A stretch of DNA of 64,000 nucleotides from Craterostigma plantagineum. Its lineage: Eukaryota; Streptophyta; Magnoliopsida; Lamiales; Linderniaceae. The stretch's first letter is position 1. Every line of letters starts with the position of its first letter. The stretch covers positions 4,617,501 to 4,681,500 of the forward strand of contig JAPQWV010000051.1 in NCBI GenBank assembly GCA_027422505.1, given 5' to 3'. This document shows positions 22,133-31,747 of the stretch, piece after piece. The notes beneath the pieces were generated by a model. It did not search any database. It was not told the origin of the DNA and was given only the letters and a program-made list of their open reading frames with translations. Made by a program: the position numbers and the translations under genes.

Positions 22133-23003
22133 TGATGTGTTCCGCGAGAGACGACCTTTGACTACGACGGGCTTGGGCGAGACTTCTGAAACTAGCGATC
22201 ACTAACTTTCGAAAATAACACTCAAAAACCAACAAAACTGGGTTGGGGGCCGGGGTGGTTGCCGGTGACTCCCCTCCGATGCTTAAGTCAGTTTCTTTCG
22301 AAAAAGGTGTAAGACATATGCTAGGCTAGTAGGTAGTTTTTGTTTTTAGTGCGCGTACCTGGGAAATGAACCCAACCGTTACCTTTTATACTGGGTTCGA
22401 GTCCGTTGCCATGCCTGGTCTTCATCCAGCCCGCTTTTTCCGCGAGCGTCGTGTAGAGATCGTGCTTTCCATTCAACCCACGTTCTCCTTTCTTTTTCTT
22501 TCCTTCAGTTCCCGTCTTAACCACGTCTTCCTGGCGCAAAACTGCTTTGCTCAAGATCTCCCTTTCCTACTCGGGTGCGTTCCTTGTCTCCCACTTCGGT
22601 TGTGTGATGCGATTCTGCTCAGCTCGGGCCTTCGTTCTCCATCTTCGGGTATGCTCGTTCTGTTCAATTTTATCTTTACTGCTCATCAACTTCACCTCCT
22701 CGGCGAACTCTCCTCTTCCAAGCAATCCGATCGGGCTATCTGCCACCCCTTGGAGCCAATCATCTCGACCCAATCCCTGATCATATTTTGGCCAGTCTGG
22801 TCGGGACACTCTAGGCCTCTCCGACGGTACCTCCTTGGGCTTATTTCCCACGTACTCAGGCTTATCCTACTTGGGCGTTCCTGACTCCTTTATCGCGAGG
22901 GAATTTCTCGGGCTTCCCCGCCCTTTTGCCTCCCGCCTTTCCCCTTGCGGGTTATTTTGAGCCGCGGGTTATTTTACCGTTATCCGAGAGTCCTGAGGTA
23001 ACA
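22133..23003 (-). repeat. 5' LTR of the Tat element
   Basis: Begins TGATGTGTTCCGCGAG and ends GAGGTAACA in plus coordinates, followed by target duplication TATAC (23004-23008). Being next to the primer-binding site on the minus strand, it is the promoter-bearing 5' LTR of the element. Confidence 0.92.
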
Positions 23004-23027
23004 TATACGTTATTTATATACATCAAT

Positions 23028-23219
23028 ATGTTGGTTTTTGTAAGGAGATGCAAACTTAGCACTATATGTATTGTTAATTATGACCCCGATTCAATTATTT
23101 ATTACCCTCAAGCCGCAAAAATATTCAACCGGTCACACTCGGTAGTCTTGGACGGTAGTGCGAGCCAAGTCAAAGTCTTCGTGTTCAGACAAGACGGTCA
23201 AAGTATTCATGTTCATACG
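23028..23219 (+). repeat. Possible copia-type LTR remnant, left part
   Basis: Starting near TGTTGG and running up to the target site of the minus-strand copia at 23220, this segment appears to be the left portion of the LTR whose rest lies at 28645-29030. The join is inferred only from position. No target duplication for the older LTR was found. Confidence 0.35.
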
Positions 23220-23717
23220 TGTAAGGATTATCAGGCTGATCTAACTTGTATTCTTCAATTGAAGATTCGTTCGATTGATTAATTGAACTCAACACACAAA
23301 ATTCAAAAATAGCACAAAAATGATTTACGTGGTTCGTCGTAAGATCTACATCCACAGAGGCCAAGAAAGATTTCAATTACTTTGAGACGAGTCTGTGTAC
23401 AATCTACTTCTCAATTACAAGATAAAAACAAGAACTTTCTGTGTGATTATTCGGTGAACAAGACGACCAGAGAAGTGGGCTCTTTCCCCTTCTTTTATCT
23501 TCTGCCTCAATTTTGTTTAAAACAGAAATAGCATCAACGCTTTTCTATCGTCTTTAATGAGTTCCCGAGGTCATAGTAGAAAACGTCTCTGGCACTCACG
23601 TCTTTAGAAGTGAAGAAGTTGATCAAGGCCTTCGACAATTTCATCAACTCTGCTTCGACAATTCATCATACTTCATCCAGTTATTCAGCAATATCAGATT
23701 TGAGTTTGAACCTCACA
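23220..23717 (-). repeat. 3' LTR of the RT-less copia element
   Basis: TGTAAGGATTATCAGGCTGA to GAACCTCACA. It is about 90 percent or more identical by eye to 28141-28644. The minus-strand sequence just inside it (about 23718-23735, GTAGAGAAT) is the polypurine-tract side. Confidence 0.9.
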
Positions 23718-24571
23718 ATTCTCTACCTCAAAGTCAAACTCTGTACATCCTTCTTGGCCTGCCTTCCCCATTTAGGGTAGGTTCAAGCATAGTTCAGAAG
23801 CGCTCAAACCCAACTTGGTTGTCATGTCTGCAAAGTTCAATTCTGAACCCATCTTCATGTCTTTGCCTTCACTTAGTTTGCGGCTTTTACTCCCCTTCAC
23901 AACATCATATAAGCATGGTTTTATCATAAGAGGACTTTCAACAACAACAAATGCATACGCTACCATATCAGCAAAGCCATATCGAGTTGGAGCCTTAACC
24001 TCCCTCCTTGCCCTGTCCCAAACTAGGTTGCAATCTTGTTGATTTACACCGAATAAGGACCCCCCATCAACTTCACCTAGCCAGATATCAGTTTGATCGA
24101 CTTCTTTGATTCCTTCATCATTCCTCAATGCTAGCTGCTCCACCTCAATTCCCATAGAACCAGCTTTTCGACATTTCCTGTTTTTGGGCTGTTTTTATCC
24201 CTTGTCTTGTAGGCCATTTCCTTCTCATTGAACACTAGATCCCTACTGATTATACACCTTCCCATTCCAGCTTCCACACACCATCGCTTGTAGCCTTTAA
24301 CTCCCTCGCGATATCCCATGAAAATGCACTTAACAGCACTAGCATCCAGCTTGTCTTTCTTTGAATGTGCATAGGTCGTGCAACCAAATATCCTGAGATG
24401 CTTCAGGCTTGGTGGATGTCGTGACCATATTCCTTCAGGTGTCTTCAAACCAATAGCAGGGGAAGGACTTCTATTCACCAGATAGGCTGAAGTAGCAACT
24501 GCTTCAGCCCAAAATTTCTTAGGCAAACCCGCAACTATCATCATGCATCGAGTTCTTTCTAGCAATGTCAT
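23718..24571 (-). pseudogene. Integrase C-terminal part of RT-less copia, with deletion junction
   Basis: The segment 24571-24131 reads LLERTRCMMIVAGLPKKFWA, AVATSAYLVNRSPSPAIG, LKHLRIFGCTTYAHSKKDKL and CIFMGYREGVKGYKRW, the end of a copia integrase. The segment 24155-23772 begins in the integrase-RT linker and ends in NFADMTTKLGLSASELCLNL, which resembles the extreme C-terminus of copia RNase H (ADMLTK...). The RT catalytic YVDD is absent. The deletion junction is near 23890-23950. Confidence 0.8.
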
Positions 24572-25440
24572 GTTGTATCTTTCGGCTAAACCGTTCTGTC
24601 ATGGTGTGTTAACCCTGTGCCTACCCTCAGACTTACAGAAATTATCTCCTTTGAGCAAACTCGAGACCATTTTCTGTTTAAAGCCTCTTAACCTTCTTTT
24701 CAGTTTCAGTCTCAATCAGAATTTTCCAGGTTTCGAACTTGCTCAAAGCCTCATCGTTTGACTTCAATATCATCACCCATATATTCCTTGAATAATTATC
24801 AATTATAGACATGAAATATCTGCCACCTGATAATTATTCCACACTTCTCCCATAAATCTGCATGAATATAATCAAGAATGCCACCTGCAACCAGCCTACC
24901 TGAGGCAAATTTCTCCCTATGACTTTCCCAGAATGCAGTTTTCATAAAACTCTAACCCCTTGATCTTATCATTCCCAAGCAGACCCAGTTTAGACAACTC
25001 CACAAGTCCCTTCTCACTCACATGAGCTAGTCTTTGGTGCCATAACCAGGTTTTATCTTCACTTCCCACAGCAGATAAAGGCCAACAACAGCTGAACCTT
25101 GTAAGAAATAGATATTTTCCTTGATCTTTTATGATGGTTCTTGATCCCTTGCTCACTTGAAGTTGCCCCGCATGCACCTTGATGTTGTAACCAATCTCAT
25201 CAAGCATCCCAATGGAGATAAGATTCCTTTTCAAGCAGGAAAACAAATCTAACTTCCTTCAAGGTTTTGATAGAACCATCATGCAACCTTAGTGATATGT
25301 CTCATATCCCTCGAATCTCAAGTGACTTGCCATTTCCAAGCAATATTGAGCCTTCATCTCCCATTTTCAAACTCTGGAACCAAGACTTGTTATTGCTCAT
25401 ATGAAAAGAGCAACCCGAGTCTAAGATCCACGATGTCTCA
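24572..25440 (-). pseudogene. Protease, pre-integrase and integrase core of RT-less copia
   Basis: At 25440-25400 the minus strand reads SWILDSGCSFHM, the copia protease active site (D-S-G). The segment 25246-24917 contains LISIGMLDEIGYNIKVHAG and LWHQRLAHVSEKGLVELSK, the pre-integrase zinc-binding motif. The integrase core between 24916 and 24572 is in broken frames. The gypsy insertion lies just upstream of the protease. Confidence 0.82.
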
Positions 25441-25452
25441 GAGGTCCTTTTA

Positions 25453-25716
25453 TGTTAGGATAGCATATTTATTATAATTATTATTTAATTAGTTTTTTAA
25501 TTAATTAGTAGTTTGAATTTGAATTTAAATTAGTTTAGATTTATTAGGAGTCGGTTGAGATATATTTGGGGCTTTAAGATTTGTTTAGCCGTTATATATA
25601 TCGCTAAATTTCTGTGGAAGAAGGGCATCAGATTTATTTTCGGAATTTTGAGGGCCAGAGTTTTTAACTGTCGAATTATGAGGCCGGTGTCTCTGACACT
25701 CGGATTAACTGTACGT
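25453..25716 (+). repeat. Truncated 5' LTR of the nested gypsy element
   Basis: Matches 26909-27185 from TGTTAGGATAGCATAT to about GTACGT. The last 80 or so bases of the LTR and the primer-binding site are deleted, so the gag ATG follows almost at once. Confidence 0.85.
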
Positions 25717-25719
25717 TCA

Positions 25720-26700
25720 ATGACCAATACTCGTTCTCATATGGAAACTCGTGTGGAATCGTTAGAGAACACATTGGAGGAATTTCGCTCAAATTTCATT
25801 AGCATCTCGAAACAACTCTAAACACTGACCGCCTTGGTGACCTCCCAACGCAGCTCCTCAATACCCCCGATCGGACCTACCCTACTGAAAACAGCACCGA
25901 TATACTACCCAATCATCTACAGCATCGTGTCGATCTGCCCGTGTTTGACGGTTCTGACCCGTTTGGATGGATATCACGAGCCGAGCAATGCTTTGTCCTC
26001 AATTCAACTCAGTTATCTCAACGCGTAGCATGTGCGATGGTTTGCATGGAAGGCATAGCAACCCTGGATCTGTTGGCTACTAGAAGACCAACCGACAATC
26101 ATGTGGGACACGTTGAAACAACAAATCATCAACGCTTTTGGCGATCGACGTTTTAACAACCCGTCGCTCGTCTGCCAAGTGTTCGACAGACTGGCTACAT
26201 TAAGGAGTATTTTCATGACTTTATCCGCATGGTCACCTCCTTATCTGAAATCCCTCGACATTTGCACCTTGATTTTTTCATCCTAGGCATGCACCTAACA
26301 CTTTCGGCGGAACTAACTCCTCTGCAACCTTACTCAGTGGTCATGCGTTCCAACTAGCACGAGGCATGGAATGGAAACTATTGCCATATTGGGATGGCGA
26401 TTACGCACGGATGGTCTCTCCTTCTGACGAACATAACCGTGTCCATGATCGATCAGGTTTTCAGACATCGCGAAATTTTCCAAGCCGCAATAGCGCAACA
26501 ACATCGATCATTGGTGTTGATGGAGCAAGAAAAGATGAGGTTACGGGAGGTCATTGTGAAGAGAAATGATTAGTTCGTTATGACTTGCAGGTGGATCGAA
26601 CCATCACATCTGCCGAAACATACTCGACCATTGCGTCTTGTATCCGACCACGAGTTTCAAGATCTAAGGGCTAAAGGGTTTTGTTTTCCCTGTCGGCAAC
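25720..26700 (+). pseudogene. gag remnant of the nested gypsy element
   Basis: MTNTRSHMETRVESLENTLE starts the coiled-coil N-terminus; PVFDGSDPFGWISRAEQCF is the conserved capsid opening; MWDTLKQQIINAFGDRRFNN follows in another frame. Several frameshifts and stops are present. Confidence 0.8.
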
Positions 26701-26908
26701 CCTATGGGTGTGGTCACAGCGTGCTCGAATAAAGAGTTTCGAACGCTTATTACCGGGGAGAACGAAGAGGAAGAAGGAGAGCGATAAGACGAGTACGGTC
26801 GGACGCGAGTTCAACCTACTAGCGTTGATTCCAAGACAACCATCATCGACGCCCATATTTTTCCAAATTTTCGCCTTGAGGACAAGGCAATTTTTCAAGG
26901 GGTGGATA

Positions 26909-27263
26909 TGTTAGGATAGCATATTGATTATAATTATTATTAGTTAATTAGTTTTAATTAATTAGTAGTTTGAATTTGAATTTAAATTAGTATAGTTTAA
27001 TTAGGAGTCGGTTGAGATATAGTTGGGGCTTTAAGATTTGTTTATCCCTTATATATATATATCGCTAAGTTTCGTGGAAGAAGAACATCGGGTTTATTTT
27101 CGGAATTTTGAGGGACGGAGTTCCTAACTCTCGGATTGTGAGGCTGGTGTCTCTTACACTCTGATTAGCTATTAGTACGTCTTTGTCGCCGTTTCATCCC
27201 TTTCGTGATTAATAAAAATTTTCTATTCCATTATTGTCGCCTACCGCTGTCTTCACTTTAACA
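26909..27263 (+). repeat. 3' LTR of the nested gypsy element
   Basis: Complete 355-bp LTR, TGTTAGGATAGCATATTGAT to CTTCACTTTAACA, followed by target duplication TTTTA. Confidence 0.88.
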
Positions 27264-28140
27264 TTTTACCACAGATAAAACATCAGCGGACACATACCCA
27301 TCCATCATCACAGATGCCTCAGCTGAGATGTTTCTTGTGCTTCTAAATTCTCATGCTTGTTGGGACATTGCCTCTTGAAGTGTCCTTCCTCATGACAATG
27401 GAAACACTTGAATACAATGTTTCTTGGCACTGATTTCTTGAACTCTTTTCCTTTCTTGATCTGCCTCTTGTCAAATTTACCCTTGACATACAACCCTTCA
27501 GCCATAACAGATTCCACTTCAATCTTGCTATTTAACACCTTTAAGCATATTGCAGTCTGAAATCATCAAGGCTCACAGCTTCCCTTTCATACAACAGTGA
27601 TTCTTTGAAAGATGCAAAACTCTTCGGTAACGAACATAAAAGGAGCAGAGCTCGATCCTCATCTTCAAGCTTGACTCCTATGTTCTCAAGATCGAGCAAC
27701 AGCTTGTTGAATGTATCCATTTGCTCATCATCGATTTCTCCTCAACCATTCTAAATGAATACAAAGCTTGATTTAGATATAATCTGTTTGCCAAGGATTT
27801 AGTGAGGTACAAATTTTCCAGCTTCTTCGCAGATCTTTTGCCATCTTCTCCTTCGAAACCTTCCTCAGAACCATGTCACCTAGGCTTAAGATAATGATGG
27901 TGCGAGCCTTTTCAGCCATCTTCGCATCTATTGGCCCAGTCGCAGCTTGTTTATCCTTTTGCTTTCCGCCAGTCGTCACCTCCTTGTCTTTAATCGCTTC
28001 TTTCAATCCTTGATGGACCAGTAGTGCTTCCATCTTCACCCGCCACAATCCAAAGTCATTTGATTCTGTGAACTTGTCGATATCGAATTTGGTTGAATTC
28101 ATCTTTCTCGTGCCTCGTTCCACGGCTCGCCCGCACCAAT
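27264..28140 (-). pseudogene. gag of RT-less copia with CCHC zinc knuckle
   Basis: The gag start MNSTKFDIDKFTESNDFGLW (around 28102) is followed by RVKMEALLVHQGLKEAIKDK, the usual copia gag opening. A later segment has CFHCHEEGHFKRQCPNKH, a CX2CX4HX4C knuckle (about 27355-27410). The middle of gag (27540-27770) is frameshifted. Confidence 0.85.
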
Positions 28141-28644
28141 TGTAAGGATTATCAGACTGATCTAACTTGCATTCTTCAATTGAAGATTCGTTCGACTGAT
28201 TCAATGAATTCAACACACAAAACTCGAAAACGAAATGGAGCACAAAAATGATTTACGTGGTTCGATCGTAAGATCTACATTCACGGAGGCCAAGAAAGAT
28301 TTCGATTACTTTGAGACGAGTCTGTGTACAATCTACTTCTTACAGTTACAAGCTAAAAAAAAAAGAACTTTTCTGTTTGATTATTCGGTGAAGAAGACGA
28401 CGTAAGCTCGTTCCCCTTCTTTTATGTTCTGCCTCAATTCTGTTTAAAACAGAAATCGCATCAACGCTTTTATACCGTCTTCAATGAGTTCTCAAGGTCA
28501 CAGAAGAAAACGTCTCTGGCACTCATGTCTTTAGAAGTGAAGAAGTTGATCAAGGGCTTCGACGATTTCATCAACTCTGCTTCGACGATTCATCATACTT
28601 CATCCAATTATTCAGCAATATCAGATTTGAGTTTGAACCTCACA
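28141..28644 (-). repeat. 5' LTR of the RT-less copia element
   Basis: TGTAAGGATTATCAGACTGA to GAACCTCACA. The minus-strand leader just inside reads TTGGTGCGGGCGAGCCG, which takes the primer-binding position. Confidence 0.9.
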
Positions 28645-29404
28645 ATACACGTTTTCAAGGATAGTAGTCTAAACACAACAAATGTAAGATTTGAAGAAGA
28701 CTTTGAAGATTTATGTCGGTTCGCACACGAGAAATTTTGGCTATAAATAGACGTGAAGATCAGCGCTCAAAACTACCACAACATCGATCTTCTCTATTCC
28801 GATCATTTCTATCTCCTAGTAGTTTGCAACTTATCTTTTGTGTATCACGTCAGTGTACGTGTTTGTAATCACTCGACATAATAAAGAAGTTCTACCCTCC
28901 CGCCCGACGTAGGACATTCTGACCGAATCACATATATCTCATGTTCACTGTCCAAATTTATTTTTCGTCTCCTTTACTTATTATCGTCTTTTCTCGGGCA
29001 AATATATTATCGGATCAAAGTATCCTAACAAGTATATGTGTATTACCTACGATAACGTGCTTGTCTATTCAAGGTTCAATATCCCAATGTAACCAAAATG
29101 TAATTTTTTGGATACTAGTTTTAATTTTAAATATAAATATTAATTGTACAACAACAACTAGAACGCCTGCCTTAATCAAATACAATCCGTCTAAATTAAA
29201 TGAATCAAATGAGACCCCAATAACAAGAAAAAGAGCTATACCGACTAATAATTGTCAGTGTCGTTATTTAAGCAATCTTGAATAGTGGATTATATCAAAT
29301 CAGTGTTACCACCGAGTTACGTGTCCTCATTTTATTACATTTTTTTTTTGTAAAAGAATCCCATAAACACGTTCTTATTACATGATATTTCCCAAGAACA
29401 CAAA
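28645..29404 (+). repeat. Possible copia-type LTR remnant (right part) and F-box 3' flank
   Basis: The stretch 28645-29030 has features of an LTR: a TATA box CTATAAATAGAC at 28741, a polyadenylation-like AATAAAG at about 28879, the phrase GACGTAGGACATTCTGACCG (similar to U5 regions of Tork-type copia LTRs), and a possible end CCTAACA at 29030. Its left part may be 23028-23219. From about 29030 to 29404 nothing is recognised except the 3' flank of the minus-strand F-box gene. Confidence 0.4.
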
Positions 29405-30370
29405 CTACCCAAGAAAATCTAGTATACTAACATCACCACAAAAGCTCTCAACCCTATCAAAGTGTCCTAAAGCTTTTGGAACCCTAGAAACATTTCTCCA
29501 CCTACATTCGCCCGACTTAACAATCTCACACGCGCATGCCTCTCCATTTCCGCTCCCAAACAAAAAGACGAAATTACCCTTCGCCATGCATCTCATCACC
29601 GGGAACTTCCCCTCGTCCCCACCGTCAAAACGTGAAAGCATGCCGTGGGGCATTTTCGTGATCTCCCGAAATTCTAGGGTTTTCTCGTCGACCCACCAAA
29701 GACTATACTCGACAACATCGTAGCTGCTAAAAACGCACAAACCTCCCAAAACGAGTGAATCACAGCACGAAACCAAGTGCGTGTACGCCGCCCCGGGCGG
29801 GCTCAGGGTCCTTACACTGCTCCAAGAATTCGTCTCCATGTCCAAAAACGACGTGGGACCCCCATAATTCGCATGCATGTAAAACTTTCTTTCGAAAAGA
29901 ACCCAACTCAAAGACCTCGAAAAGTTTCCCATCGTAAAAATCTCGGGAATTTTTTGAAGGATAGCGTGTGATTCTTCATCGATTAATCGACTCATTTTGA
30001 TCGTGGGACTAACAGATTGCTTGAAATATGTATTTTCTTTACGATTTTTGAATGTCGACGACCCATTTAGGGCTACAAAGGAGGGTTTCGACAATAGGGA
30101 TGTGCATGGAATCTTGATCCAAGCATCGGTTTGAGGTTCGAAAGCGAAAATATCGTCCAGGGTCGGGAAATTACCGTTTTGCCCACAGACGAACAACCAT
30201 GTCGTTTGCTTCTTGAGGGCATTGAAGGAACTCAAGCGAATGATCGAATTCCATTGTTTGCAGACCATTGATGCTATGACTATGCTCGAAATTGGGAGGT
30301 AAGAGAGGATTATTTCTTGTACGTCGGAGCTTAGGGTATCCCATGAAGAATATGAGTGGTTTTCTTCCAT
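29405..30370 (-). CDS. F-box/kelch-repeat protein, single exon
   Basis: The 321-residue frame opens with MEENHSYSSWDTLSSDVQEI and an F-box at about residues 10-46 (LSSDVQEIILSYLPISSIV, then VCKQWNSIIR). The rest is a kelch-like beta-propeller region: DIFAFEPQTDAWIKIPC, FLDMETNSWSSVRTLSPPGA, LVLGGLCVF and EYSLWWVDEKTLEFREI. Such proteins are substrate receptors of SCF ubiquitin ligases; the F-box binds a SKP1/ASK protein and the propeller picks the target. The length and lack of introns fit the At3g24760-like group, a weak guess. The frame is intact, and the target cannot be told. Confidence 0.9.
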   Translation of the reverse strand: MEENHSYSSWDTLSSDVQEIILSYLPISSIVIASMVCKQWNSIIRLSSFNALKKQTTWLFVCGQNGNFPTLDDIFAFEPQTDAWIKIPCTSLLSKPSFVALNGSSTFKNRKENTYFKQSVSPTIKMSRLIDEESHAILQKIPEIFTMGNFSRSLSWVLFERKFYMHANYGGPTSFLDMETNSWSSVRTLSPPGAAYTHLVSCCDSLVLGGLCVFSSYDVVEYSLWWVDEKTLEFREITKMPHGMLSRFDGGDEGKFPVMRCMAKGNFVFLFGSGNGEACACEIVKSGECRWRNVSRVPKALGHFDRVESFCGDVSILDFLG

Positions 30371-30860
30371 TGTTTTCGGATGAAATAATGATGTCTTAGT
30401 TTCATATATGATTAAATAGAGAGATGATTATGAGTTTGAGATGATCGAAAGATTTAGGAGGAGAAATAAATGGGGACGACGAGAATTTGTGTATGTTTTG
30501 TCTTGAGGGATGTTTTCCTTATTTACATTCATTGGTAATTACGTTTAATTTGTTGTGTTACTTGCTATGTTTTTTGTTTTACATGGCTATTTTGTCACAT
30601 ATATTGTTGGTAGTTTTGGATTTGCGGAATTGAAATGAAATAAACGTGGGGGTTACGGGTATTTTGATCTTCTCAAGTGTATAGTTTTTACTTGTATGTG
30701 TGTAATGTAAGGGATTGAACTCTAGAATAATTGCTTGTAATGCTCTATACGTTATATAGGACTTGTTTGCCGTCCCAAATTATATTAGATAATATAAATT
30801 ATAATACTTATATTGTGTTTGGGTTTCCTAATATACAATCCGTTATTACGTGCTAGTTAG
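30371..30860. other. Promoter side of the F-box gene and spacer
   Basis: AT-rich DNA up to the copia LTR. A segment beginning near GGACTTGTTTGCCGTCCC (about 30762) may be half of a small DNA element whose other half is right of the copia, but no clean inverted repeat or duplication could be shown. Confidence 0.4.
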
Positions 30861-31200
30861 TATTATGAAATAAATTGTGAACCATCAAATAAATTGCGAA
30901 TCATCACAATGATTCACAAAAAATTATGATGATTAAATGTGGATGTTTTTGGAATATTAATGACTCATGAATTTATGATAAGATGAGGTGTATCGAAAAG
31001 ATTATATTTTTGTATGAGTTGTATAGATGACTAAATTGTATTCTAGTGTATGATTTTTAGTATAAATAGGTAATTTGAGTTACATTGTAAGGTAGATCGA
31101 AGTATAAAAATTATATTATCTCCCTCAAGTTCTCTCAATATTATCAATAAAATCATAATATATATATATATATATAAATCATAATAAAATTTTCATAACA
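30861..31200 (+). repeat. 5' LTR of the 30.9-kb copia element
   Basis: Ends TTTTCATAACA and is followed by CGTTATCAGCACGA, a primer-binding-site variant. It has a (TA)n run near 31157-31176. The first bases TATTATGAA look like a mutated TGTTATGAA, as in the related element at 49495. Confidence 0.88.
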
Positions 31201-31594
31201 CGTTATCAGCACGATCACGCTCCATCGTCAAGTTCAACCTTCCTGTAGAGATTACCTTCACCGTCGAGATCAACGTTCGTCGAAGTTATTTAATTTGGTC
31301 GAGGTATCGTAATTTTATTTTATACTAATCGTTGGCATAATAGTGGTATACGAACTTCCTTGTTATTTTTGCGTGATGAGATCCAGAGTTTGATCCTCTG
31401 TCGTGGCGTGTGAAAATATTTTTTTTAACGAGCTTTAAAAAAAATATTTTAAAAATAATTTTTATTTATATTCTTGAACATATATAACTTTATCTATTAA
31501 CTTATTTGATTTTAAATTTTATAGGATCATGTCATTTAAAATATATTTTATTTTGAAGGATGTTGCTCTATCAGATACTTGAAGAACATTTGCT

Positions 31595-31747
31595 TATGGC
31601 AAATCTGCAAAACCTCGAATTTGTTGCCTTTGACACCTCTGGATCGAATTACTTAGCATGGCACTAGACGCAGATATTCATCTGATCGCAAAAGGTTTGG
31701 ATGACACTATTGTCGCCACACAAACAACAACAAATGCAGGTGACACT
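31595..31747 (+). pseudogene. gag N-terminus of the 30.9-kb copia element
   Basis: MANLQNLEFVAFDTSGSNYL then AWH and a stop; it matches the opening of the related gag at 50139 (MSNLQKLDIVALDITGKNYL). The CACTA insert begins right after TTTNAGDT. Confidence 0.82.

Larger units (their letters stand above)
10420..23003 (-). mobile_element. Ty3/gypsy LTR retrotransposon, Tat lineage, 12.6 kb, decayed
   Basis: Two LTRs of 848 and 871 bp lie in the same orientation, flanked by TATAC. Coding order on the minus strand is gag, protease, RT, RNase H, a second archaeal-type RNase H, integrase, then a long 3' region with a tandem array and antisense ORFs. Dual RNase H and antisense ORFs between integrase and the 3' LTR are marks of the Tat lineage (Retand, Grande, RIRE2, Ogre relatives). 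All ORFs are interrupted by stops or frameshifts, so this copy cannot encode its own proteins. A hAT-like element sits in gag. Confidence 0.93.
25453..27263 (+). mobile_element. Gypsy-type element with pol deleted, nested in copia
   Basis: Target duplication TTTTA is present at 25448-25452 and 27264-27268. The right LTR is 26909-27263 (TGTTAGGATAGC...CTTTAACA, 355 bp); the left LTR is kept only to about 25716. Inside are gag pieces and then, after a jump within the zinc-knuckle region (GFCFPC at about 26680), the last residues of a gypsy polyprotein (a LEDKAIFQG-like motif near 26880) and a polypurine tract TTTTCAAGGGGTGGATA. It is a non-autonomous 1.8-kb derivative. Confidence 0.88.
23220..28644 (-). 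mobile_element. Ty1/copia retrotransposon lacking RT and RNase H
   Basis: LTRs of 498 and 504 bp (TGTAAGGATT...CCTCACA) bracket the element. Flanks ATACG (23215-23219) and ATACA (28645-28649) are a target duplication with one change. Minus-strand content is gag, zinc knuckle, protease, pre-integrase and integrase, then an abrupt jump to the last residues of RNase H. Without the nested gypsy at 25453-27263 it is only 3.6 kb, so RT and RNase H were lost by internal deletion. Confidence 0.9.
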
